From G963667145 sp963676515 [NCBI: Candidatus Cloacimonadota bacterium] (GTDB taxonomy: Bacteria > Cloacimonadota > Cloacimonadia > G963667145): a stretch of DNA of 64,000 bases. The stretch spans positions 434,001 to 498,000 of the forward strand of contig OY781061.1 of NCBI GenBank assembly GCA_963676515.1, in the 5' to 3' direction. Made by a program: the position numbers and the translations under genes. The notes under the pieces were generated by a model that worked only from the letters and a program-made list of their open reading frames with translations, was not told the DNA's origin and made no database searches. Below, piece after piece: positions 53,201 to 60,049 of the stretch. How positions within the stretch are numbered: position 1 is the stretch's first letter; every line of letters begins with the position of its first letter.

Positions 53201-53253
53201 ACAACACGCTGAAGAAGCTAGATATGCAGGAGCTGAAAGAGTTGTTTAAGTAG
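50230..53253 (+). CDS. SNF2-family helicase with N-terminal SWIM-like zinc region
   Basis: This is a 1007-residue protein. Residues about 70-90 carry [21 protein letters not shown], a SWIM-like Cys/His cluster (C-x2-C, then C-x-H). About 200-560 is the bacterial SNF2-associated region. The C-terminal helicase shows [21 protein letters not shown] (about 590-610), [15 protein letters not shown] (about 674-688), [36 protein letters not shown], and the motif VI stretch [22 protein letters not shown]. Such proteins remodel protein-DNA complexes. The first ATG of the family fold is at 50230. A TTG 13 codons upstream is in frame but lacks a Shine-Dalgarno. It stands alone, with a 3' end that is partly duplicated downstream. 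Confidence 0.92.
   Translation: [1007 protein letters not shown]
53182..53216 (+). repeat. 35-base repeat, copy inside the SNF2 gene
   Basis: The 35 bases starting AAAACTATCGAAGGCGTGGA are identical to 53667-53701 in the same orientation. This is the original copy, within the last 25 codons of the SNF2 gene. Confidence 0.85.
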
Positions 53254-53364
53254 ACAACTCTCTAGCTAAGGAGACTTGTTACTTTTCCCTTTGTATGTCC
53301 AAAGCTAAATTTGTGTTCATTTTTCTTTTGTAACCAAATGTTTTACCTTTCTTTTTGTCTGAAC

Positions 53365-53393
53365 AAAAATAAAGGTAACGAAAGAAAAAATCA
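53365..53393. repeat. 29-base dispersed repeat, copy 2
   Basis: It matches 14074-14102 at 28 of 29 positions. It directly precedes the long inverted repeat. Confidence 0.7.
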
Positions 53394-53550
53394 AAATACC
53401 AAAGCGGTAAGCTAAATTCTAAACCTTCATCGCACGCTGAGAAGCCTCGTGCTATGAATCACTTCTTGTCTTTTATGTGTGATATAGCACTTCGCTTCTC
53501 AGCGTAGCTCAGGCGGTAAACGAATTTTACGCTTACCGCTTTAAGTATTT
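53394..53550. repeat. 157-base imperfect inverted repeat with nested stems
   Basis: Arms pair as follows: AAATAC (53394-53399) with GTATTT (53545-53550); AAAGCGGTAAGC (53401-53412) with GCTTACCGCTTT (53531-53542), perfect; ACGCTGAGAAGC (53434-53445) with GCTTCTCAGCGT (53494-53505), perfect; GTGCTAT (53449-53455) with ATAGCAC (53484-53490); ATCAC (53458-53462) with GTGAT (53479-53483). It could be a miniature mobile element or a structured RNA. No T-run follows. Confidence 0.75.
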
Positions 53551-53666
53551 ACTTAACCCAACCAATCCCAACGAAATTCTCTGGGACTAGTGCTAACACT
53601 TATCTGGTGCGAAATATTTGCTTCCGTTCGTCCCACACAGTTAGTTAGCCTAACTTAAAGTTTAAG

Positions 53667-53701
53667 AAAACTATCGAAGGCGTGGACAACACGCTGAAGA
53701 A
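53667..53701 (+). repeat. 35-base repeat, intergenic copy of the SNF2 3' end
   Basis: It is identical to 53182-53216. It is preceded by GTTTAAG, which also occurs at the SNF2 stop (53244-53250). It is followed two bases later by the insertion-sequence-like end, so it marks a rearrangement junction. Confidence 0.8.
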
Positions 53702-53703
53702 AC

Positions 53704-53828
53704 GGGACTGTAATAAAAATTGTGTAAATTTCTAAAATATGTATTTTGGCATAAAAAAGAAAAGGAGATTTACAATGTTTGATGATGCTGAATTCGACTC
53801 ATTAGTGCATAATCCCGTATTCTCTTAA
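53704..53828 (+). mobile_element. Probable insertion-sequence remnant with truncated reading frame
   Basis: GGGACTGTAATAAAAATTGT begins this stretch and looks like a terminal repeat of IS256-type elements (GG-x-CTGT...GTGTAA). It is followed by a leader and a strong Shine-Dalgarno (AAGGAG at 53762-53767) 7 bases before ATG at 53775. The frame from 53775 to 53828 encodes only 17 residues (MFDDAEFDSLVHNPVFS) before TAA. I read this as the left end of an element whose transposase has been lost. The IS family is suggested from memory of end sequences, not established. Confidence 0.3.
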
Positions 53829-53926
53829 ATTTATTCCTTAGTCTGGTCTAAAAACCTTTATCTCTATTTTATCGTTTTGAACTTCAATTTTCCTTTCTTT
53901 TTAATTTAATTTCTTTATCAAAAAAA

Positions 53927-55171
53927 TTACTCTCGATCCCTTCTTTGTAACTCACCGAAAACCTCAGCGAACGAGATGTTTTCTTTGGCGAGGTAACAAG
54001 TGAGGAAATAGAGCAAATCGCCCACTTCCCAGATTTTGTTTTCCCGCGAGCGGGCATCACAAACCTCTTCCGCCTCTTCCATTATTTTCTCTTTGAGCAA
54101 GTCGCCTTGAGCTAGTTTTGCGGTGTAAGACTCTGGACTAGGGTTGGCAAATCTGTCTTGGACGATACTGTAAAGAGCGTTGAGGTCGAAAGGTTTATCG
54201 CCAAAGCAAGAATAATTACCCAGATGGCACGCTACGCCTTGTTGCTCGGCTCTCACCAGCAAAGTGTCTCTATCACAATCGGTGCGGATGGATAGAAAAT
54301 TTTGCCAATTGCCGCTGGTTTCGCCTTTCGTCCAGAGAGCCTTACGACTGCGAGAGTAATAGGTAACTTTCTTTTCGGATAAGGTTGTATACAAAGATTC
54401 TTTATTGGAATACGCCAGCATCAACACATTTCCGCTAGCGTCCTGAGTGATAGTCGGGAGCAAATCGGCTTTGTCCCAAGCCAGCGACTCGACGAAGCAC
54501 CTGTGCAGGTCGATAGCCCCTGTGTAGAGTGCCATGCCCACTTGCACATCGTAACCTCGCTTACTCAGGGCGATGACCTGCTCGTCGTCCTTGATGCCGC
54601 CTGCTACAGTGAGTTGGTTGGTGGTCTGCAGCTTTTCGATGGCGTCCATGTCCATGCCGGTCATACAGCCTTCTGTCTCCACCATCGTGTATAAAAACCC
54701 GCCACAATAGCGTTCCAGCTCGTGTACTGTAGCAAAAACATCCAGCCCAGTGTCGTGCTTCCAGCCTTGCGTGGTAATCTTGCCTTTGTAAGCGTCGATA
54801 GCGATTATGATCCGTTGCTTGCCAAAATTATCCACCAGCTCTTGCAAAAAGGCGTGGTTTATCTCGTCCCCAGCAAAAGCAGTTGTGCCGATGATCAGCT
54901 TTTGTGCTCCATAAGAGAAAATCTTCTTCGCTTTTGCCAAAGACCGAATTCCACCACCCACTCGGCAGTCGGCTACGGTGCAAATCTGCCTGATGAGCTC
55001 CTCGTTATCGCCTGTGCCCATGGCAGAATCCAGATCTATCACCGCCACTTGCGAAATCTTGGCAAACTCCCGTGCAAGAGCGACAGGGTCGGATTTTTCC
55101 AACACCTTGTCTTTGCCGTTGCGGAGTTGGACAGCTTTGCCGTTCATCAAATCGATAGAAGATACTAACAT
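53927..55171 (-). CDS. HisA-HisI-HisE trifunctional fusion (histidine biosynthesis)
   Basis: This is a 414-residue protein with three enzyme domains in one chain. Residues 1-230 are a HisA-like TIM barrel: SSIDLMNGKAVQLRNGK with catalytic Asp7, DCRVGGGIRSL, and the second Asp in IIIAIDAYKGK. Residues about 232-320 are HisI (phosphoribosyl-AMP cyclohydrolase), with VLMLAYSNKESL, the metal motif DCDRDTLLV and zinc cysteines in GVACHLGNYSCF. Residues about 325-414 are HisE (pyrophosphohydrolase), with IMEEAEEVCDA and EVGDLLYFL. HisIE fusions are common, but fusion to HisA on the N-terminus is not usual. It would carry out pathway steps 2, 3 and 4. GAGG precedes the ATG. No other his genes are adjacent. 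Confidence 0.9.
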   Translation of the reverse strand: MLVSSIDLMNGKAVQLRNGKDKVLEKSDPVALAREFAKISQVAVIDLDSAMGTGDNEELIRQICTVADCRVGGGIRSLAKAKKIFSYGAQKLIIGTTAFAGDEINHAFLQELVDNFGKQRIIIAIDAYKGKITTQGWKHDTGLDVFATVHELERYCGGFLYTMVETEGCMTGMDMDAIEKLQTTNQLTVAGGIKDDEQVIALSKRGYDVQVGMALYTGAIDLHRCFVESLAWDKADLLPTITQDASGNVLMLAYSNKESLYTTLSEKKVTYYSRSRKALWTKGETSGNWQNFLSIRTDCDRDTLLVRAEQQGVACHLGNYSCFGDKPFDLNALYSIVQDRFANPSPESYTAKLAQGDLLKEKIMEEAEEVCDARSRENKIWEVGDLLYFLTCYLAKENISFAEVFGELQRRDRE

Positions 55172-55196
55172 AAAAACCTCATTTTGGATAAAAAAA

Positions 55197-55271
55197 TGGA
55201 GCGGGCAACGAGAGTCGAACTCGCGACCCTCAGCTTGGGAAGCTGATGCTCTACCACTGAGCTATGCCCGC
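55197..55271 (-). tRNA. tRNA-Gly (CCC)
   Basis: A 75-base gene including an encoded CCA end. It folds as a cloverleaf: acceptor GCGGGCA/TGCCCGC, D-arm GCTC...GAGC, anticodon stem TCAGC/GCTGA with loop TTCCCAA giving anticodon CCC, T-arm GCGAG-TTCGACT-CTCGT and discriminator U. It lies between atpA and hisA-IE on the same strand, and is followed by TTTTTT on the transcribed strand. Confidence 0.95.
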
Positions 55272-55304
55272 TCAAATAGAAAATTTAAATTAAAATAAAA
55301 CTGC

Positions 55305-56804
55305 CTAAAACTTAGCCACGACCTCTTTGCACAATTCGTGCATCTTTTCTTTGAGTGCATCACTAAATTTTTCGCTCGCCAAAGAATTTTTCAAGTCGGC
55401 GTATTTGTCTTCCAGAGTCTCGAAAAGTTTTTCCTCGACATCGGCAATCTTGCTCATCTCTATTTTATCCAAGTAGCCATTGTTTGCCATAAAGATAATC
55501 ATAATCTGCTTGGACACCACCAAAGGCTTGTACTGCCCTTGTTTGAGTATCTCGATGAGCCTCTCGCCTCTACACAGCTGAGCTTGAGTTGTCTTGTCCA
55601 AGTCCGAACCGAATTTAGAAAAAGCTTCCAACTCTGCGTATTGTGCCAAATCGAAACGAAGCTGACCGACAACTTTTTTCATACAATTTATCTGAGCACT
55701 ACCGCCCACTCTCGATACAGACAATCCAGCGTTAATGGCAGGACGACGACCAGAGTAAAAAAGTTTGGACGACAGGTAAATCTGTCCATCAGTAATAGAG
55801 ATAACATTAGTCGGGATGTAAGCAGAGATGTCCTCCGCCTGAGTCTCGATAATCGGCAAAGCAGTAAGACTGCCAGCACCCATCTCATCGCTCAGTTTAC
55901 TTGCCCTTTCCAAAAGGCGAGAATGCAAATAGAAAACATCCCCAGGAAAAGCTTCACGACCCGGCGGTCTACGCAAGAGCAAAGACAGCTCGCGATAAGC
56001 CACCGCATGCTTAGACAGGTCATCAAAGATGATCAGAGCGTGCTCACCCTTGTCACGATAGTATTCGGCGATAGACGCCCCCGCAAAAGGAGCGATATAT
56101 TGCAAAGCAGGAGACACAGCAGCTGTAGCACTGACTATCGTCGTGTAAGACATAGCACCGTGCGATTCCAGAGTCTTCACGATACCAGCCACCGTCGAGG
56201 CTTTCTGACCGATAGCCACATAGATGCACTTCACGCCCGTCTCTTTTTGGTTAATAATCGTATCCAAGCATATGGCGGTTTTACCTGTCTGCCTGTCACC
56301 GATGATAAGCTCTCTTTGCCCTCTACCGATAGGTATCATGGAGTCAATAGCTTTGAGACCCGTTTGCAGAGCCTCTTCCACAGGTTGCCTTTGAATTACA
56401 CCCAGAGCTTTCCTTTCTACGGGCAAAAATTTATCAGTCTTAATCTCACCCTTGCCATCCAGAGGACTACCCAGCGGATCTACGACTCTGCCTTGCATAG
56501 CCTCACCCACTGGCACCTGTAGCACCTTACCAGTTCTTTTTACAGTGTCACCCTCTTTTACGCTACTGCCATTACCGAAGAGGATACAACCTACATTGTC
56601 CTCCTCAAGGTTCAAAGCCATCCCGTAAACATCGTTCTCGAAGACAACCATCTCCGAGGCTAGCACACTGTGCAATCCGTACACACGAGCGATACCATCT
56701 CCCACCTCTACCACTTTCCCGGTCTCGGCGATATCCACATCAAAAGTAAAATCGTCTATCCTACTTTTTAAAATATTACTTACTTCATCAGGTTGTATTT
56801 TCAT
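55305..56804 (-). CDS. atpA: F1 ATP synthase subunit alpha
   Basis: AtpA is the regulatory nucleotide-binding subunit of the F1 head, alternating with beta. It has 499 residues. [18 protein letters not shown] (about 165-182) is the Walker A loop with the alpha-type [42 protein letters not shown] (about 261-294) covers Walker B and the DELSEED-facing region. SRVGGSAQ (about 365-372) is the alpha signature. It is the last atp gene visible: the usual following genes for gamma, beta and epsilon are absent, and tRNA-Gly comes next. AGGAG lies 7 bases before the ATG. Confidence 0.97.
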   Translation of the reverse strand: MKIQPDEVSNILKSRIDDFTFDVDIAETGKVVEVGDGIARVYGLHSVLASEMVVFENDVYGMALNLEEDNVGCILFGNGSSVKEGDTVKRTGKVLQVPVGEAMQGRVVDPLGSPLDGKGEIKTDKFLPVERKALGVIQRQPVEEALQTGLKAIDSMIPIGRGQRELIIGDRQTGKTAICLDTIINQKETGVKCIYVAIGQKASTVAGIVKTLESHGAMSYTTIVSATAAVSPALQYIAPFAGASIAEYYRDKGEHALIIFDDLSKHAVAYRELSLLLRRPPGREAFPGDVFYLHSRLLERASKLSDEMGAGSLTALPIIETQAEDISAYIPTNVISITDGQIYLSSKLFYSGRRPAINAGLSVSRVGGSAQINCMKKVVGQLRFDLAQYAELEAFSKFGSDLDKTTQAQLCRGERLIEILKQGQYKPLVVSKQIMIIFMANNGYLDKIEMSKIADVEEKLFETLEDKYADLKNSLASEKFSDALKEKMHELCKEVVAKF

Positions 56805-56814
56805 TCATTAACTC

Positions 56815-57342
56815 CTATTGAGCAGCTAGTCTGTCCAAACTGCTTTTCACCGAACAATCTATAGTAAACTTCTGCGTGTGAGCTACAAAGCCACCTACGA
56901 TACTCTCGTCCACCACCAAAGAAATCTTCGGCTTTTTCCCAATTTTCTTTGCAATCGCCTCTTCTATCTCTAGGAGCAAACTATCCGAATGCTCTCGAGA
57001 CAAAATCAGCTCAACATTTTCACAGTCTTGATAATCTAACACAGTCCTTTTCAGCTCTTGCAAAATATCTACCACAAGACCAAAACGGTGCTTCTTGACT
57101 AATAGCCACAAAAAATTATGCCAAACTTTTGCATCCGACATCTGTTCTGCTAACTCTTTAATAAACTTCTCTTTCTTGGAAAGTGCAAAAACAGAACTGT
57201 TCAAACTTTTGATAAGTTGCAAACGATTCTGAAAAAAAACAAGCAAACTTTCAATATCTTGCGAAAAATCAGCCAGTTTTTCTTTTGCAACCAAAGAAAA
57301 TAGAGCTTTGGAATATCGAGAAGCTATTATCTTGCTTTTCAC
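56815..57342 (-). CDS. atpH: F1 ATP synthase subunit delta
   Basis: AtpH connects the F1 alpha subunits to the peripheral stalk. It has 175 residues, helical in the N-terminal two-thirds (IIASRYSKALFSLVAKEKL at 4-22). The C-terminal delta/OSCP segment includes DESIVGGFVAHTQKFTIDCSVKSSLDRL (about 144-171). The start is GTG one base after the atpF stop. It ends 10 bases before atpA, in the usual F, H, A order. Confidence 0.92.
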   Translation of the reverse strand: MKSKIIASRYSKALFSLVAKEKLADFSQDIESLLVFFQNRLQLIKSLNSSVFALSKKEKFIKELAEQMSDAKVWHNFLWLLVKKHRFGLVVDILQELKRTVLDYQDCENVELILSREHSDSLLLEIEEAIAKKIGKKPKISLVVDESIVGGFVAHTQKFTIDCSVKSSLDRLAAQ

Positions 57343-57343
57343 C

Positions 57344-57820
57344 CTAGATTCCCTGCGAGATAATTTTTTTGATCAACTTGGTATCAGCATCTTTGTCCAA
57401 TCTCTGAGCGATAATTTTCTCTGAAACCTTGGCAACCAAAGCCACAACCTCATCACTAATGCCAGAAATTACACCATCTTTTTGCGAAAGAAGCTCTTTC
57501 TTGGTTTCTTGTAATATCTCTTTTTCTCGGGACTTAGCTTCATCCAATATCTGATTCGCTTGTCCTTCCGCCTTGTCGATAACCCTTTTCTTCTCTTCCC
57601 TAATCTCAAAATCAGCTTTTTTTAGCTCTTCTTTTTTTTGGGACACCAGATCTTGAGCCTCAACTCTTGCCACTTCGGTCTCTTTTAGTTCGCTGGCTAT
57701 TTTTTCCTGTCTCTTTTCCAAAAATTTTCTTACATTTTGAAAAATAAACTTATTCAAAAGCCACATCAAAACTATAAAGTTCAAGATAACCAAAATCAGC
57801 GAATAATCTATGCTTACCAT
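57344..57820 (-). CDS. atpF: F0 ATP synthase subunit b
   Basis: AtpF forms the peripheral stalk. It has 158 residues. One N-terminal membrane helix (about 7-24, LILVILNFIVLMWLLNKF) leads into FIFQNVRKFLEKRQEKIASEL, and a long charged coiled coil (about 30-140) follows, ending in an amphipathic helix. Only one b-type gene is seen, so the stalk is probably a b homodimer. GGAG precedes the ATG. Confidence 0.94.
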   Translation of the reverse strand: MVSIDYSLILVILNFIVLMWLLNKFIFQNVRKFLEKRQEKIASELKETEVARVEAQDLVSQKKEELKKADFEIREEKKRVIDKAEGQANQILDEAKSREKEILQETKKELLSQKDGVISGISDEVVALVAKVSEKIIAQRLDKDADTKLIKKIISQGI

Positions 57821-57863
57821 AAGATACGACTCCTTTTCAAATTTTCGTAATCAATCTAATTTT

Positions 57864-58106
57864 CTATACTGAAAACATCAAAAGAAGTGCGATAACCAAC
57901 GAATAAATACCCGTAGACTCCGATACAGCCTGACCTACAAGCATCGTCCTAGTAATAAGTCCAGCGTGCTCAGGGCTTCTGGCGATACCCTCACAAGCTT
58001 TACCACCTACAAATCCCTCTCCGACACCCGGTCCTATAGCACCAAGTCCCATACAAATACCAGCTCCTAACAATGAAGCAGCTTTTACGATCAATGTCAT
58101 ATCCAT
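57864..58106 (-). CDS. atpE: F0 ATP synthase subunit c with two-carboxylate ion site
   Basis: AtpE is the ion-binding ring subunit, an 80-residue two-helix hairpin (helix 1 about 6-41, helix 2 about 50-79). The loop IARSPE faces F1. Helix 2 has [20 protein letters not shown] with carboxylate E63 followed by S64 and Y68, the sodium-site pattern of Ilyobacter-type c subunits. Helix 1 has [13 protein letters not shown], with E30 where Ilyobacter has Gln. This pair of carboxylates is the arrangement described for Fusobacterium nucleatum. The ATG at 58106 has AGGAGG 7 bases upstream; a TTG at 58112 would be too close. A c-like triple fusion is encoded just upstream. Confidence 0.92.
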   Translation of the reverse strand: MDMTLIVKAASLLGAGICMGLGAIGPGVGEGFVGGKACEGIARSPEHAGLITRTMLVGQAVSESTGIYSLVIALLLMFSV

Positions 58107-58173
58107 AATCAATCCTCCTAATTCTTAAAATTAAGAATTTTTATCTTTTTTATTACTTTTTACTTTTTTACAA

Positions 58174-58923
58174 CTACAACACAAACATCAGCAAGAAAGA
58201 GACTATCAAGGCGTAGATAGCCGTGGACTGAGTCACAGCTGAGCCGATAAACATCACCCGCATCACACCCATCTCTCCTTTGCTAACTTTGGCAATGCTC
58301 AGGTTGGACTTGCCAGCCAACTCACCGATACCGATACCCGAGCCGATACTACCTAAGCCGATACAGATTCCCGAAGCAACCAAAGCCACCGACTTCATTA
58401 CCACGACACCTATCGCCAGACCTTCTGGCTGCAAAGGTGTAGAGTAGAGGAGCATCAAGGAGATGAGCAAAGCGTAGATAGTCACCGACTGGCTCAGTGC
58501 CTGACCGATGAGCATGTTACCCAGAAGAGTCGCGTTTTTGTCTGGGACTCGCCCCATTGCGATGCAAGCCTGCCCTCCAGCGACACCTGCCCCATATCCC
58601 GAGCCTATCGCCCCTAGTCCGATAGCAAGACCAGCTCCCATAAGCGAAGCCACTCTGTACCATCCTCCAGCAGGGTTATCAAACCCACCGAAAAGAAGCA
58701 AAAGCCCTATCACCAGCGAGAGAATAGCTCCTGTGCCTGTAGCAGCTTGCCCAATGAGCATACTGCGAAATAGTTTATCGTTGATTCCGGGCTGCCTCTC
58801 CATAGATTCCACAGCACCACCAGCGATGTAACCAGAACCGATGCCTGTCGCCAAAGAGGCTGTACCTACAGCTATACCAGCTGAGATGTATGCCGAAACT
58901 TTAATTATACCTGGATCTATCAT
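58174..58923 (-). CDS. Fused triple-hairpin c-like subunit without ion-binding carboxylates
   Basis: This is a 249-residue membrane protein made of three c-type hairpins (about residues 7-82, 88-161 and 174-249), each aligning with AtpE without gaps. At the two carboxylate positions (AtpE E30 and E63) the repeats have Ser/Gly (GIGSGYIAGG and GQAATGTGAIL), Ala/Gln (GYGAGVAGG and GQALSQSVTIY) and Ile/Gln (GIGIGELAGK and GSAVTQSTAIY). The third has a Glu two residues from the helix-1 position. Loop charges (QP, GRVPD, AKVSK) are kept, so it may still contact the gamma/epsilon foot. It sits between atpB and atpE in the operon. It could be a non-binding ring member or an assembly factor. It is not V-type K, whose carboxylate is kept. 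Confidence 0.88.
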   Translation of the reverse strand: MIDPGIIKVSAYISAGIAVGTASLATGIGSGYIAGGAVESMERQPGINDKLFRSMLIGQAATGTGAILSLVIGLLLLFGGFDNPAGGWYRVASLMGAGLAIGLGAIGSGYGAGVAGGQACIAMGRVPDKNATLLGNMLIGQALSQSVTIYALLISLMLLYSTPLQPEGLAIGVVVMKSVALVASGICIGLGSIGSGIGIGELAGKSNLSIAKVSKGEMGVMRVMFIGSAVTQSTAIYALIVSFLLMFVL

Positions 58924-58928
58924 TTTTT

Positions 58929-59822
58929 TTAATCCTCCACGATGCCAGCACTAAGATAGGAAAGCGAGAGCATCGTAAAAACAAACGCTTGAATAATGCC
59001 GATAAAAATTCCGAAAAATGCCGACAAGCACATCGGAAAAGCTATGAACTTGGTGAGATTGGAGATAACCACACAGATGATAGCTCCGCCCAAAATATTA
59101 CCGAACAAACGAAAAGAGATGGAGACCAGTTTCGATGCTTCGCCCAGCACATTTAGCGGTGTCAAGAAAACCATCGGCTCGGCGTAACCTTTCACATATC
59201 CCCAACCACCTTTGACTTTGATCATCATAAAGTGCACCACCACATTGGCGATGACGCCCATAGCAAGTGGGACATTCAAGTTTCTGGTGGGCTCCGATAG
59301 TCCCGGCACTACACCCAAAAGATTACAAAGCAGTATGAAGAGAAAAATCGTCGCAATATAGGGCAAGAAGTTGAGCCTGTCTTTGCCTAGTGAGTCGCCA
59401 ACGAGTTCCTCGAAAAATTTGTAGATGTTTTCCCAGAGAAGTTGCCATTTACCAGGGATAAAGCTCGCCGTCCGAGCGACAAATAACGCTCCTGTCAGCA
59501 ACAAAATGTCCACCATTAATATCATAAACAGCAGTTTGGATGTTCCTAGTGGAGAGGCTGTAAATTTGGCAAAAAGTTGGTAAAGAGAGCTACTACCCAA
59601 GATTTCACCACTACCGCCATTATCTTGCAGATATTGGTCAGGCTGAAATTCAGTCAAAATCTGTTTCTGGATTGTGTTGTCATTAGGCGTATTCCAGAGT
59701 GCAAACTTCCCAGTCTGGGGGTTAGTTCCTATGTTTAAATCCGAACCCAAACCAACCAAAGAGACCACCACCTGCAAAATCACCATAAATCCAATAAAAA
59801 GAAATAGTTTGTTCTTTAGCAT
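58929..59822 (-). CDS. atpB: F0 ATP synthase subunit a
   Basis: AtpB provides the ion channels next to the c-ring. It has 297 residues. An uncleaved N-terminal helix (about 5-25) is followed by a long periplasmic segment (about 26-95), then five membrane helices. The key helix reads LNVLGEASKLVSISFRLFGNILGGA (about 223-247), with the essential Arg in FRLFGN. NLLGVVPGLSEPTRNLNVPLAM (about 161-182) is a family region. The periplasmic insertion (IGTNPQTGKFALWNTPNDN...) is longer than in many a subunits. It is the first atp gene here; no atpI is seen upstream. Confidence 0.94.
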   Translation of the reverse strand: MLKNKLFLFIGFMVILQVVVSLVGLGSDLNIGTNPQTGKFALWNTPNDNTIQKQILTEFQPDQYLQDNGGSGEILGSSSLYQLFAKFTASPLGTSKLLFMILMVDILLLTGALFVARTASFIPGKWQLLWENIYKFFEELVGDSLGKDRLNFLPYIATIFLFILLCNLLGVVPGLSEPTRNLNVPLAMGVIANVVVHFMMIKVKGGWGYVKGYAEPMVFLTPLNVLGEASKLVSISFRLFGNILGGAIICVVISNLTKFIAFPMCLSAFFGIFIGIIQAFVFTMLSLSYLSAGIVED

Positions 59823-60049
59823 TATCTTCCCTCTTTTTCTAATTCACTAAATCGATTTTACACTCATTATTTGTCAAACCTTTTTTCTATTTTTGATTTT
59901 TTATTTTCCCTAATAATATAGTCCAAATTTATCGTATTTTGGAGGACACATATTAAAAAGAAAAGTTCTTTTGGTAATAAAACTAATTTACAAGAAATAC
60001 AAGCCGTTCTGCCCCCTTTCCTACACCTTTCGTGCATTGTGTGGGAGAA

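Larger units (their letters stand above)
53254..53926. other. 673-base gene-free region with repeats and mobile-element debris
   Basis: In order it holds a 29-base dispersed repeat (53365-53393), a 157-base inverted repeat (53394-53550), a direct repeat of the SNF2 3' end (53667-53701) and an insertion-sequence-like end with a 17-codon frame (53704-53828). An AT-rich stretch runs to the hisA stop. No conserved gene or RNA is recognised. Confidence 0.7.

Noticed and set aside
55338-56522. Long open frame on the plus strand opposite atpA
   Set aside because: It is the antisense shadow of a clearly conserved atpA, has no family features and no ribosome site.
58174-58923. Fused c-like protein read as V-type ATPase subunit K
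   Set aside because: V-type K keeps a carboxylate in its second hairpin. Here the gene order, and the gapless alignment to AtpE, place it with the F-type operon.
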